From: Leptodontidium sp. MPI-SDFR-AT-0119
Lineage: Eukaryota > Ascomycota > Leotiomycetes > Helotiales > Leptodontidiaceae
NCBI GenBank assembly: GCA_020726505.1
Contig: JAHLEZ010000001.1
Coordinates: forward strand, 2,542,001 to 2,606,000
Direction: 5' to 3'
DNA: 64,000 nucleotides
In this document: piece after piece, positions 1 to 11,394 of the stretch
Layout: the number at the start of each line of letters is the position of its first letter
Numbering within the stretch: position 1 is the first letter of the stretch
The notes under the pieces: generated by a model
The model's database searches: none
What the model was told of the DNA's origin: nothing
What the model saw: the letters and a program-made list of their open reading frames with translations, nothing else
Position numbers and translations under genes: made by a program

Positions 1-456
1 TCCCAATGTCAAGCCAACAACGTGCCTGTTCTTGAGTTGGTATGTGTGGATACATACCGGCTCACGGACTACTTACGGCGGTACATCTTCAGTAACGACG
101 CCTCCAGACATTACTCTCAACGCCTCCCCAACGGACAGCTCTTCTTTCCCAGCAACTTGTCTACAGGCACTTCCTGCCTCGAACTGCCAATCAGCCCAGT
201 GGCAAAGGGCAGAGCCATGAGCGGGATGGTAGGGGCCGACTTCGCGAATGTATGGTATGTCCCGGAGCAATGCTATCACCTCGTCGGTCTTTCCAAAACA
301 TCTTTGGAAATCCGAGGAGATGCTGGGCTACCCTCCTGGCGGCGACTCGAGAATTTCCGCATCATCCATGTACATTTCGACGAGGAAGCGGAAGTAATCG
401 CGGAAGGCATGTACAGTCGTATCGTGGGAGTATGTGATCTCGCTCAACTCCGGCAT
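1..456 (-). pseudogene. Conserved fungal small protein, premature stop at codon 43; runs off left edge
   Basis: Minus-strand gene. Its first ATG is at 456-454, and it begins MPELSEITYS with an acidic, aromatic-rich N-terminus. Exon 1 covers 456-77. A GTAAGT donor starts a 51-nt intron (76-26). The next exon (25-1) continues in frame as PHVVGLTLG and leaves the window. The frame is open on both sides of one TAG at 330-328 (codon 43), in the context PPGG-stop-PSIS. From memory of similar fungal hypothetical proteins the lost residue is probably Trp (GGWPSI), so TGG to TAG. Downstream residues (FGKTDEVIALLRDIPYIRE, HWADWQF) are still protein-like, so the lesion looks recent, or it could be a sequencing error. 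I know no function for the family. The 3' end is missing. Confidence 0.65.
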
Positions 457-874
457 CTTGAACGTCGACCAACCCTGAAGTAGGCGAATTTGTTTGTGAG
501 GAAAGCGAGAAGCCTGCCCTAGACTTCAGTCGGTTTAAATTACAGTCTGAAACGCAACAGCCGCCCCTGAGCCCAACTCGCGTAGTTACAGTACTGTACT
601 GTCATGCCCTGGCCCCAAGTGGGACAGCTCGCGGCTCGGGCCCAGCCGGCGCGCTTATGGAGCAAATGGATCGATGGAATCTTGGAGGAAGTTCATGAAT
701 TAGTACACAATGATCTTTGATGTCAGACGGCGACTCTAGACAAGATATAATTAAGAAACTCTGCCAAAGCCACGATCTTACACAACTTCATACAGTGCTC
801 ACCAGCACACACACAGTTCACTGCATCCACGAATCAACATCTGAACTATCATCGCACCCCTCATCCAACCCACC
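457..874. other. Intergenic
   Basis: No convincing coding frame on either strand. It lies upstream of the minus-strand gene that starts at 456 and downstream of the secreted-protein gene that ends at 875. Nothing further seen. Confidence 0.5.
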
Positions 875-1937
875 TCACAACAGCTGCGCATACAAGAACA
901 CACCCACACACCCCCCATCATCAAACTGCTCCTTCTCCGTCCCATAAACATGCACCTGACTCCCAAACGCAAACTTCGTCCCCCCATTCGTCATCTCAAC
1001 ACAGAACTTCGCGTTCTTATCAGCGGTCTGAAACGCCTGGTTCGCATGCGACAGCTTCGGATTCGTGTTCCCAAACCCAGCAGGCAGACCGGTTCCTAGC
1101 CCAGCACCAGACGGACCCAGACTGAATCGTCCAGGCACGAAGTCCAAGAAGTTGATTTCTTCAACGCCGAAAGGGAAGGATAGCGGTGAGTACCATGTCA
1201 GTAAGTCGTTTAGAGATGCGCTGAAGTAGCGTGGTGAAGGCTGAGACAGAGAGAGGAGATAGCTCCCGGGCTGGACTATCGTGAATGTACCTGCTGTTGC
1301 GGAAGTTTTCACTAGTGCTCCGTCGCTGTCGAGGAAGGCAGGGGCATCGTAGGGGCCATAGAAAGAGTTCTTGAAAGTGTATTCAAAGGGCGTGAATCGA
1401 GAGGGTATCACGTATAATCTGAACGTTGCCGAGGTCTGAGAGAATGGAGGGAGTGTGCCTTTGCAGTTAGTTAGCTTTGGTCAACGATGTAGAATGATTA
1501 GAGCTTACCTGGAGGGACAACTGGGCCTGGAGGCAAAGGAGGACTACTTCCAGGAGGAAGATCCGGACGATTCAGAACTGGTGGAGGAGTGTTGGGATCG
1601 GGAAGATCTGGGCGTGTGGATAGAGGGGGTGGAATAGCATTAGATGCTGGAAGTAGTACAGCACCTGGACCCGGGACAGGAGCAGGAGCAGGATCTGGCA
1701 CTGGAGCAGGGTCAGGAACGGGAACTGGAGCGGCAGCGGGGGCCGGAACAGGAGCTGGCGCTGGTATTGGTGCAAGCCCACCAATTATGCCGCCAATACC
1801 TGCTATGCCATCGAGACCCGGAATACTAGAAGAGTCAGCTAAATCCCTAGAAGTAGTTTAAAAAACGAAGAGAGTACGAACATTGCAGCACTAGCGAGCG
1901 AAAGTATGCATGAGAGAGAGGATAGTTGAACCTTCAT
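875..1937 (-). CDS. Secreted proline-rich hypothetical protein
   Basis: Three exons, 1937-1882, 1825-1509 and 1458-875, give 318 residues. The start ATG opens a signal peptide (MKVQLSSLSCILSLASA). Intron 1 uses a rarer GTTCGT donor; it is the only donor I found that keeps the frame. After a short Gly/Ile stretch comes a low-complexity linker of PAPVP/DPAP units (about residues 35-75) and then PPG-rich sequence to about residue 124. The C-terminal part, about 190 residues, is globular-looking, with aromatic and Gly-rich segments (YGPYDAPAFLD, FVPGRFSLGPSG) and two Cys near the end. I do not recognise the domain. The layout (signal peptide, Pro-rich spacer, globular domain) suggests an extracellular or wall-associated protein. 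A TATA-like box lies 65 nt upstream. Confidence 0.75.
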
Positions 1938-2001
1938 GTTGAATTCGCTGGTCCGCAATGACTGAGAAATAAGTAGCAAGAAACTCCTGCTGGACAGAAT
2001 C

Positions 2002-2008
2002 TTTTATA
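2002..2008 (-). promoter_or_regulatory. TATA-like box of the secreted proline-rich protein gene
   Basis: TATAAAA read on the minus strand, about 65 nt upstream of the ATG at 1937. Position and sequence fit a core promoter. No experimental support. Confidence 0.4.
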
Positions 2009-2285
2009 GATCATACTGCCGAGAGTTATACGTACCCCGAGACCCCCTTGGTCTAGGTGGCCTATGTTTCACGACGGACACAGAATTGCACAAGATGTCG
2101 ATCACGATATCTGTCATTTCGACAATTCCTATCGTATACAATTCCATGATACTGGAACCTAGCACAAGCTGAACAGCCTCGGTAATCTGGAACAACTTGG
2201 GTACATTCAGAAAGTCAAGTGCGACGTGCTCCTTCAACTGGGGTGAATCTGCGCTCGCCGATGATGCAGCAGGCTTTTCGATCAT
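2004..2285 (-). CDS. Small hypothetical ORF, doubtful
   Basis: A 93-codon open frame starts MIEKPAASSASADS and continues with a hydrophobic, protein-like central part (LFQITEAVQLVLG, MTDIVIDILCNS). Near its end a good GTACGT donor follows PRGSRG, but no clear next exon is visible, and the 3' end overlaps the TATA-like box of the gene at 1937. It could be a real small gene, a decayed remnant or chance. I recognise no domain. Confidence 0.2.
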   Translation of the reverse strand: MIEKPAASSASADSPQLKEHVALDFLNVPKLFQITEAVQLVLGSSIMELYTIGIVEMTDIVIDILCNSVSVVKHRPPRPRGSRGTYNSRQYDL

Positions 2286-3194
2286 CGATGAACTCGTTCA
2301 TGATCCTCGAGTGGCGCGGAAGTGTTTGAACCGACTTAACACATTGCGCACTAGGAGTGTTTTGTGCTTGTTGTGAGATCGGTTTTGAGAACTCTGCAAG
2401 ATCCTGGGAAGTGAAACGGAAGAACTTTGACTTGACTGAGCTGTCTGCGCGAGATGGTTAAAAGAAATGACTTCCACTACAGATCTAAGACTCATATCTC
2501 TTCATTTAAAAACAATTCTGAAAGTTAAGTACAGGACAACGAGAAGAAATAGAGAGATGCGCTGGACAACTGGCTCCGGCCAACTCGCCATTGGATGTGA
2601 TTCTCTAATCACCAAACCTTTCGAGCATCATCCATCTCCACGAAAGAAGAAACGGACAAAAAGATTTGCTCTAACGTAGACTCAAGAATTAAGACGAAAC
2701 AAGAACAAGACAGGTACGGAAAACCCTTGAACGACACAGAATGGAAACACATTCTCTCAGCTGCACGAAAGCGCCACCTCATCGGCGATAAAGTTCTATC
2801 CTCGCTAAACCACCCACCAAAATGGCCCGCCCCTGCAGAAAGCTGAGTAACCAGTTGGTTCGGGCGTCGGATATACACTGGCCAATGATTGATCACTTCA
2901 ACATCCGCATGAGGCGAAGGGGATATGCATTTGCCGGATCTGGTGATTTTGGGACGGGACTGAGATGCGGTTGTGCTACTCTGACTTATGGAATTGGGGA
3001 AGAGGATTGATAATGGGTTGAGATGGGAGGGGATAAGGCAAGTGAATTGAGTATATAATGATGGCAATGAATGAGGTGGAGCGTGGGTTTGGTCTTCAAA
3101 TCAACTCACTTACCGCTTTCAGATACTCCAACAACCCATACTCTATCCTCAATCAAAAATTCTTATCGAGTCGAGACCAATTCAAGCTGCGAAA
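2286..3194. other. Intergenic, promoter side of the alcohol dehydrogenase gene
   Basis: Open frames on the minus strand (for example 2609-3067) have low-complexity, unprotein-like composition and no supporting introns. I take the stretch as non-coding. The region just before 3195 should hold the dehydrogenase promoter. Confidence 0.5.
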
Positions 3195-4276
3195 ATGACG
3201 TTCGATTTCACAGTCTACAAAGGTTCACCAACTGGGGAGATCTTCGAAGCTCAGTCGCATCGCCCGGCTCTCACGAAGGACGAGATCTACATCCAGATCA
3301 CGCACTCCGGTGTTTGCGGCACAGACGAGCATTTCAAATGGGTTGCACAAGGACTTGGCCACGAGGGTGTTGGTGTTGTGAAGGCGATCGGGCCGGATGT
3401 GAAGACGTTCAAAGTGTAAGTTGGCTTGGTCCTGCTGTCCCGCACCTCTTTGTTGGGAAGTCGTCTGCTGTGATGTTGATGTGAGATAGTGGGGATCGAG
3501 CTGGTTGGGGATATGTGAATGAGACATGCGGTGTATGCGAGCATTGCGTCGCTGGCGATTGGATCTACTGCACTGGCGGCCTCAAGCAGTTCGGTGATGG
3601 GAATACCGACCAGGGCTCGTTCGGCACAGGAGCTGTTTGGAGAGAGCACTCTCTCTTTCACATCCCTGACTCGATGGCTTCAGATGTTGCAGCACCTCTC
3701 ATGTGTGCAGGCATCACAGTATTCTCGCCACTGACGAGGTACGGACTGAAGAGCACCGACGTCGTTGGTGTTGTTGGAATCGGAGGCCTAGGCCATCTAG
3801 CCCTGCAGTTTGCAAAAGCACTCGGCTGCGAAGTCGTCGCTTTGAGCGGGAGCGAGGAGAAGAAAGAGGAAGCGCTCCGACTGGGTGCCACGCATTTTGT
3901 TGCAACAAAAGTGGTGAAGGATTTGAAAGTTCCAAGGAAAATCAATCATTTGATCGTCACGACCTCGCAGATGCCAGATTGGCAACAGTACGATGCTATC
4001 CTCGCCCCCATGGCTTCGATCTACCCGCTCACCATCACGGACTTTGAGACCAAGTTAGAGATCCCGTTCATGAATTTCCTACTGACGGGGAGGAAGTTCA
4101 TCGGGTCGACCGTTCCACCTAAGATCGTCTACATTCAGATGTTGGAGTTTGCGGCGCTGCACAAGGTCAAGCCGGTCATCGACCCGTTCCCGTTGACGAA
4201 ACAGGGGGTAGAGGACAGTTTGAAGAAGCTGGATGCAGGGAAGATGAGATATCGAGGTGTGTTGTATGCAGAGTAG
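3195..4276 (+). CDS. Zinc-dependent alcohol dehydrogenase (MDR, cinnamyl-alcohol-dehydrogenase type)
   Basis: Two exons, 3195-3415 and 3490-4276, encode 335 residues, a usual MDR length. The catalytic-zinc ligands are visible as Cys in SGVCGTDEHF, His/Glu in GLGHEGVG and the later Cys in PLMCAG. The structural-zinc lobe is CGVCEHC...YC (four Cys). The Rossmann motif GIGGLGHLALQFAK follows at about residue 180. The family catalyses NAD(P)H-dependent oxidation or reduction of alcohols and aldehydes, and cinnamyl-alcohol-dehydrogenase-like members favour NADPH and aromatic aldehydes. The exact substrate cannot be read from the sequence. The protein is probably cytosolic, with no signal peptide. 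The 74-nt intron falls inside the Val-Gly-Asp segment (V|GDRAGWGY) that precedes the structural-zinc lobe. Neighbours do not suggest a pathway. Confidence 0.92.
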
Positions 4277-5953
4277 CTTGAGCTTCCAACATAGGAGGGG
4301 CAATGAATGTTACTTTTTGCAGAGCGCTGCGCTGTGAATATTTTGAAGAATAGCAACTTGATTGTTGATGTGAGCAGGGGGATGGCCGACATGGAAGTAT
4401 ATTAATCTTGAAATAGAAATGCTGCAGCTGAAAAGAGTTCGGGTAAACTGGAATCAATCGAACAGGGTAGTTTGGATCGCGAAATAGATTGCTCTCCTTA
4501 ACAGACGAGAAAGTATCGTGCGAAGGAGTCAACAGACCCAAGATTTTCGCTCAAGACTTTGCCAATAATTCAAAGATTTGAGTTTCGAGTCTACTGAGAC
4601 AAGTGCCTCTGAAAATATACCGAAATACAACAGTACAGAAGTATTCCGTGAATGAAGACTTGTTCGAAAGTTTGGAGGCGAGACGGAATACTATCCCCTC
4701 ATCCAAGGTATCATAGGATGCCTTGTCATGGAGAATCCTTGGTCTTGGAGATCCGGCATCTGCTATCCGCTGCAGATATGCAGGCAGAGCATGGGAGCAG
4801 CCGCCTTCTCGAAGCCGGGGGAAGGATTTATATGGACAGAATTATCCAACTCGACCCCAAATTAAGCGAGGCTGTACTAGACTTTAGATTGGTTGGATTG
4901 TTGTGCAGGCCCCGTGTGGTTCAGTATGACTGCAGCGGCTTGATATAGATCCTTGCGAATGTGGTGTTACTGGGCCTGGAGTGGCGGGCCAAAATGGTGG
5001 GTGGGTACGGAATACCAGTGCGTTATAAATAAAATCGGATTGGATATAGCCGCGGCATGTCGCTTGAGGAGAATGTGACATGGTGGGATGAACTGTGGCT
5101 ATTGGTGCGGGACCATCGGCAGTTATGTTCCATTGCTGACCATGGCCGGAGGTCGAGAGGCCGGGTGGAGGCTGCATAGGCCGTCGCCATCATTGTCAAA
5201 TATGATGAAGAGATCATCCATCAGGCGTGAGGCTCGTCGTGAAACTTGGGGAGAAGAAGTAAGAAAAGGAGGAACACAAGTGAAGGATCGTCGTAGAATA
5301 ACTATGTGAGCATCTCCATAGTTACCTTCCATAGTGCCTCGGATCACTAATAAGGTTCTGACACGGCCTGATGATTGTCCAGAAGATGCAGCTATTCGTG
5401 GGTTGAAGATGTTCGGTCAGCGAAGGGAAGAGGCGCAGTAAACGAACCACACCAAATGCGCGCTTACGGCAACTGCTCGGACAGGCTAACTGAATATCGC
5501 CTAGTTGGCCAATGTTGGGTTCTATTTTGCGACCCCAACATCACAAGCGAGAGCAACACAAACACAAACTTCTTTACCTTCCAGAGTCTGTGGTGCTTCC
5601 ATGATCCTGTTCTCCTGAGTAGCTGATGACCGGATGAAGACAGACCCCGTATCTGATCCCAAAGATAAGTCCCGCTGTGCATCGCATCACATTGCATTGC
5701 ATTACATGTACAGTACATGTGCTCGGATGCGTGTGAGTGTGGTTGGTGTGGTGTATGTCCTCTGCAGATGTCGTCGTTCTCGTTTACACCCCTTCGCCCA
5801 ATCTGATCTGATTCGCTTGCCTCCTCCCGGCATATTTGAACCGGGCCATTTCTTTATGTACCCCATCATCCTCCCTCGACTTCAATCCTCCGTTCTTCAA
5901 GTTTGATTTACTTGATCATGTCCTATGCTCTTTGATTGCAGTCAACATTCAAG
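4277..5953. other. Intergenic, 1.7 kb
   Basis: No protein-like frame with supporting splice sites on either strand. GCATTGCATT-type short repeats and a palindromic ACATGTACAGTACATGT element occur around 5690-5722. The last ~100 nt before 5954 end in a possible 5'-UTR intron acceptor (TTGATTGCAG). Confidence 0.5.
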
Positions 5954-7889
5954 ATGCGTCTCAACCGCTTCGAGAGAGCACTGCCGGATGGCACCTGCAA
6001 TGCGGGGAAAGTTTACTACGCTTGTCAGATCAACAGCTTCAAAGGATGCTGTTCCGTGGATCCATGCGCATTACCTGCTTGCCCAGATACAGACTCAAGC
6101 TCGACCACAGCACCAGTATCAAAGAGTACGAGTCAGCCTACACCAAGACAGACATTGATATCCATACCAAACTCTGTTCTATCTTCTACACTGGCAACGG
6201 CTACAATCAAGCCAACATCGATCATCGTCGACATTTCAATCACGTCCTCTACTCCAACGCATACGCGGACACAGACTCAAACTCCAAGTTCAATTCCAAG
6301 CTTATCTCCAGCTTCTGGAGTACCAAATACGCCGATAATCGCCGGAACAGTCAGCGGTGTCGTCGTTCTTTCGATACTCTCAATACTTCTCTGGTTCTGT
6401 CTCCGCCGTAGAAAGCAAAACAAAGAGATCCGGAACTCGATCGTCCAGTACGATGTGCCCAATAAGAAATATGTTCTGGACCGATCTGCACCTTCAGAAA
6501 GCGTTCGAGTCGGCGGCGATGTATTTGCTCCATTTGGAGGTAAGTCACCGAATTGTTGATTCTCAATGCATATCTGACAGCAGTACTTCGTTAGGTCGTC
6601 ACGATGAACCCCACCTCACATCAGCCACCCCTCCACTAAGAAGTGGTCAATCGACCCCCAAACAAGCCCCCACGTCCTCTCGAGAAGTTCACCCAGCCGC
6701 TGCAGTTGGGTTTGGATCTGGATCTGGACAATCTGATCCAACAACCCCCATAGCCGACCGACCTCTCCCAGACCCAGAGAAATCCACAATTACGCCCCCA
6801 CCAGTTCACGAGCATCCATTCTTCCACCCTCTCCCAGGCCAGTCAGCAGAAATACCAACATATCACCCTGGTACACCCGTCAATCCCAACCTGACTCCAA
6901 TCGCACCCCTAAAATCAACAATGAGATCGCACCCTACATACCACATCTCACAACTAACAACACACCCCGTATTCCGGGCCTCGAAACCCCCTTCTCCACC
7001 ACGAGAAAGCGGCTTCCCGCAGCGGACACCAGAAGTACGGAAATACCGCTCCTTGAGCCCCGTGCAAAGCAGTTCTCGACATCAAAGCCAGAACCAAGCC
7101 TACGAGCAGCAGCAAAACCAGCAGGCCTGCCGTCACAGCCATCTAAGCTCCACCACATCAAACGCCCTCACTTCTCCCGTCCTCGGACGCTCAGAACTCG
7201 AAGCCGACGTCCCATCTACCTACCTATCACCCGTGACCACAACCTACAACACACCCTCCGCCGATTTCGACTACACGAATAAATACACACAGCGCCGCTC
7301 CCTGATGACGCCCATCTCACGCGGCAATACCGATTCGAGTAAATACTCTATCCCGATCGGATTAGGTGTTGAATCAAATTTGAACTCTACTTCAACTTTA
7401 AATCCAAAGTCAGACTCCAGCTCAAATAGAGACAGAGATAGGAAGTCCAGCCCACCCCTCCAATACCGCAACTCAGAAATCCGCCACGACCTGGACCCAC
7501 CTACTCCAGACCTCGCCATCTCCCCCCTCTCCATCTCAACTCAAATGATCGGCCCTCTAGGTCCGAATCTCAACTCACCGCGCGATGGGGGCCATGTCAT
7601 GAGCTGGGCTTCTGAGGGGTATGGTCATGGTCATGGTCATGGATATTCATCCCCACCAACATGGAGAGAACATGAGAGAGAATGGGCGCAGGAGGGAGTG
7701 TATCGACCAAGTGACGAGAAAGAAGTCGTCAGCCCCATGACACCCGAGCGCTGGAGTGGTGCCACGGCTGTACATATGTCGTCGTCTGGTGGTGCTGGTG
7801 TTGGGAACGCCACGCCGTTGAGTGCTGAGAGTGACGGTCTGAGTCCTGAGGCTGGAACTGGGACCTGGGGGAGTTGGAGCGGTCGGTAA
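5954..7889 (+). CDS. Cys-rich single-pass membrane protein with long cytoplasmic Ser/Pro tail
   Basis: Two exons, 5954-6539 and 6595-7889, encode 626 residues. The N-terminus has a compact Cys motif (about residues 15-44: CNAGKVYYAC..FKGCCSVDPC) that recurs in many fungal membrane proteins. A Ser/Thr-rich stalk suited to O-glycosylation follows. One hydrophobic segment (about 128-150, VSGVVVLSILSILLWFCL) is followed by RRRK, predicting an outside N-terminus and inside C-terminus. The remaining ~470 residues are Pro/Ser/Thr/Gln-rich and look disordered, with a GHGHGHGY run and several SP/TP sites. There is no classical signal peptide; the TM segment would act as anchor. By architecture it could be a wall- or surface-sensing protein, but that is inference. 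ATG 5954 was chosen as the first ATG before the Cys motif. Confidence 0.8.
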
Positions 7890-8992
7890 ACAAGGATATT
7901 TTTGTGCTCGGCATTCTTTGAGGTCTCCGAGACTTGAGAAGAAGAAGGAGGGTGGTTTCTTTTGTCTTTGATGGTGTGAGCAGCGTTTGATACCCGAGCT
8001 AGCTGGATATGCCTTGCTCTTTTACTTGCTTGCTTACTTGCATAATCGATGGATGGTCTGATACTGCATAAGACTGAGAGCAGACAGCGAAAATGTCTAA
8101 CTTGTAATGATAAATATGTAAAGTACCTTGCGCGGCGGTTTGAGCAGATGGCGGATTTGCATTGCATTGCATGGCGTGGCATAGGCTTGGAGGCGTTGGA
8201 GAAGCTTGATGATAGATTCGAAAGAATGGAAGAATAGAGTAGCCTCGCATTTCACACTTTACACTGAACCATCATCCACTTGACTTGGTATTTGTTAGTA
8301 AGTGGTCACTGGAATCTTATTAGACACTGAGCATGTAATTTTCGCACATTTCAATTTTGTGACAGGTAGACCATTGCTGACATTTCGCATCTGCCTGTCT
8401 ACCACCTATGTACCTCGATTTCCTCACTGCCCCGGAAACAGCCCTAACTGCCAGGCAGTAGCCTAGAATTAGACGCAAGATAGCAGACTGCATCGAATAT
8501 CCAAAGTAATCGGGACTTCAACTGCAGACCTTCCCTCCATCCTGTCGCAAAGTCTGACCATCCTCCTCGCGGTTATCGTCCACCCGACCCGCATCAGTTC
8601 ATCAATCTATAGGAGAAAGAAATTCGAGAGCAAAAGAATAATAAAAAAAGGCCCAATACGCCAACGGTGTAGAAAAAATCGCTTCCCTCCAGTCCATGCG
8701 CGCCACGCAATGCCAATGCTGCCTCAACGCCCAATTTTTTTTTTATTTTTTGCTCCTTGCGATTTGATCTCCCTTGCTGGCTGGTGTTCATCTGGATAGC
8801 TGGCTGCCTGGATCCTAACTATCCTGTTTTCGAAGAAGAGGAAGACCGCAGAGACGCGTAACCCAAGCCAGTACTTCGAGAAGCCAGACAGCTCAAGAGG
8901 CCCGTATCCACCAAGCAAATCCATAAGAGAGAAGAGGATGATGTCCCAAGCCGAGCAAATCCCCCATTAGAAAGAATCCACCAACCCAAGAC
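7890..8992. other. Intergenic, between two convergent genes
   Basis: No convincing gene. It contains a CTTGCTTGCTTACTTGC simple repeat near 8025, a TTGCATTGCATTGCAT repeat near 8157 resembling the one near 5690, and a long T tract near 8735. It should hold the 3' ends of the membrane-protein gene and rpb4. Confidence 0.5.
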
Positions 8993-9817
8993 TCAATTAC
9001 CATAACCCATCAGTTTCGTAATCTCATCCAACAGCTCCTGCAAATCATCATCGGTGATCTTGTCCTGGAGACTGGGGATGAGGGTCTTTGCTTCTTCGGA
9101 GCTATCGCAGCAGAGGGAACCTATTGCATGCAATATATCAGCGCATTGTCCCCCTCGTTTCTCGAAAAATAAATCCCTTGCTTTGCTGTAGGGTAGAAGA
9201 TTCGTAGGTAGAATAGAAGCAGTTGCAGTGAACCTACCAAGTTGTGCCCGCTCGAACTTCGCAAGCTCTTTGTGTGCTGACAGAAGACGCTCGACGGCTT
9301 CGACGTTCTCTTTCCGTTTGAAGCGTGCGAAGTGGTCGAGGTATTCGGTAGTCTTCATTAGGAGCCTGTTGAGGAATGTTAGCAAGGTCAAATCTCCAAA
9401 TAATTATTGTGCCAAAATCCAGCAGCACTTCTTCTCCATGTCCCATTGTGGACCCATTCCAAAGTATGCACCTCCTCACGCAAAGCCTTTATAAAATCCC
9501 AATTGAGACCCTACACTGCCTGCCTGCGTCCCAGTCTAGGATCCATCCCTAAACCCCTCGCAGCGCATCTCTATCTCGCCCCAATCCCCAGATCTGCAAA
9601 CATCCCCATCAAAGCCAATGAAAAGAACCTACTCAGTCTCATTCACATTCTTCTTATCCATCCGCCTCTTCGCAACAAGCGCATTAATGACCAGTGCAGC
9701 CTCACTGTGTGTGAGCGCATCCACGTCCTGGAACTCTCCTAGCTTAAGCTCCGCGGAGGCCTCTTCATCGCCCTGCGGCGGTTCGCGAGATCGGGAGGTT
9801 GCTGCTGGTGCTACCAT
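8993..9817 (-). CDS. rpb4: DNA-directed RNA polymerase II subunit RPB4
   Basis: Three exons, 9817-9633, 9365-9238 and 9120-8993, encode 146 residues, close to the short animal-type RPB4. After a ~25-residue polar N-terminus (MVAPAATSRSREPPQGDEE) come the family signatures LTHSEAALVINALV, LMKTTEYLDHFARF, LAKFERAQLGSLC, and the C-terminal EEAKTLIPSLQDKI..DLQELLDEI. RPB4 pairs with RPB7 to form the stalk of RNA polymerase II, acting in initiation and in coupling transcription to mRNA fate. Intron 1 is long for this window (267 nt). The start was chosen as the ATG that gives a normal-length N-terminus. The gene is divergent from trs23 across about 520 nt. Confidence 0.93.
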
Positions 9818-10335
9818 TTTGGTGGTGAAGGTGTGGGAGGAGAGGGATGCGCTGAGATTGGTTGTTGGAGGGGTTCGAGGTGAGGTGAGCTGTGAGCTTT
9901 GAGGGTGGGGATTGTTCGAGGATGCGACGCTTGTGGGTAGATAGACCAAGTGCGAAGAATAGAGTAGGCACTGAGTACACACTTCCTCAAGGTCGTGTAG
10001 CAGTTATGTCGTAGTGGGGTTGTCGCGTGAAGATGTTCGAGGGCAATCTCTCGCACTCCAGAAAATCAAGCGCAAGGCGGCGGGAGACGAACAATCTGGG
10101 GAACTTTGCCGAGCCTCGTCTTTGTCAACAGCAACAACCAAGCATTCGCGATTGACAGCCTCCATTCTTTGCGCCAACTTCACTCAACAAGCTACATTCC
10201 ACGACAGGCTGGTGAAGATTCGTTTTCTTTCTTCTTTACGAGCTTGTGGAGCTTCTGCTATTGTCTATTTGGGGGACTAAGGATTGGCTGGAGGAGGAAT
10301 TGTACTTGAAGTGGCCTTCCAGACAACAGGACACA
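9818..10335. promoter_or_regulatory. Shared divergent promoter region, rpb4 / trs23
   Basis: A 518-nt gap between two divergent housekeeping genes. Open frames here are shadows without protein character. Both promoters must lie here. I could not pick a clear TATA box. Confidence 0.5.
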
Positions 10336-10981
10336 ATGTAAGCTGTTCGCTTTGTCTCCTACATCACCTAGCTCAGCATCCCTTAATCCAACGAAAATGA
10401 ACTTGTATGCTAACTGAGATCTTTGCAATAGGGTCGTCTACGCTTTAATCATAATCAACAAAGCCGGCGGCTTGATCTACCAGCGAGATTTCGCCGAAGG
10501 TCTCAACAAGCTCAATATCAACGATTACCTCGTCCTAGCTGGTACATTCCACGGGTAAATCTCTCCCTATTTCACTCCTCTTCTGCTACTCTCCTTATCC
10601 AATCCAACATTCACTAACTCCCCCCTCAGAGTCCACGCAATTACAACCCGTCTCTACCCCCTCTCCCACTCCTCCCCCACCACCACCACCTCAACCACAT
10701 CCTCAAACATACCAACAACCCGCCCCGACCCCCCCTCGGGCATCGAAGTCCTCGAGACAGAAAACTTCCGCCTCCAATGCTTCTCCACGCTGACCGGCAC
10801 CAAATTCCTCCTCTTCACCGAACCCCAGCAGCCGAACGTCGATAAAATCGTCGGCAAGATCTATGAGCTGTATGCGGATTATGTTATGAAGAACCCGTTT
10901 TATCAGCTCGAGATGCCGGTTAGGTGCGAGGCTTGGGAGAGGAAGTTGGTGGGGTATGTGAGGCCGTTGAATTCGAGGTGA
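10336..10981 (+). CDS. trs23: TRAPP complex subunit Trs23 (TRAPPC4)
   Basis: Three exons, 10336-10337, 10432-10554 and 10630-10981, encode 158 residues. Exon 1 contributes only the first two bases of the start codon: AT is followed by a GTAAGC intron and the G comes from exon 2 ([20 protein letters not shown]). The sybindin/longin signatures are [21 protein letters not shown] near the N-terminus and [18 protein letters not shown], then [15 protein letters not shown] near the C-terminus. A Thr/Ser-rich insert lies between them, as is common in fungi. Trs23 is a core TRAPP subunit that helps activate the Rab GTPase Ypt1 in ER-Golgi traffic. The intron inside the start codon has a good branch site (GCTAAC). 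Confidence 0.92.
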
Positions 10982-11394
10982 GGGGTGGAAGGGGAATGGA
11001 TTGTTATTTTTGAGGAGGGGGAATTACTGAGCCGGAGAGGGGCCTGTGCTGTTTGATATGGTGATGGGGTGGCCAATAAAGTGGATGTTACGGATGAATG
11101 GGATACGAAGAGCACTGCCCAGAGACAATGGGCAAAGACACGGAGTTTTGTTCGAAGGCATGGCTTCGGAGGCATGTGAGGGCAAGCTTGAACGGAATTG
11201 CAGATATCTGATCTGCATAACTTCCCACAAACATGGCGAGCTCAACAAGAACCGGGACACCGCGACAGCAGATAAGTAGAGGAACCAGAGACAGGACGAA
11301 GTGCAAGGCGTAGAAATCTTCACCCGTAGGTGATATCTAGTAGTACAGTCATACAATCCCAACGCCATCAGCAATGCATACCTCCATGCAAATC
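10982..11394. other. Intergenic, convergent 3' ends of trs23 and rpn10
   Basis: Only 3'-flanking sequence of two convergent genes. Frames on both strands are short and unprotein-like. Nothing else seen. Confidence 0.5.

Noticed and set aside
2609..3067. 152-codon minus-strand frame
   Set aside because: Composition is unlike real proteins, no domain, no splice sites, and it lies over the dehydrogenase promoter.
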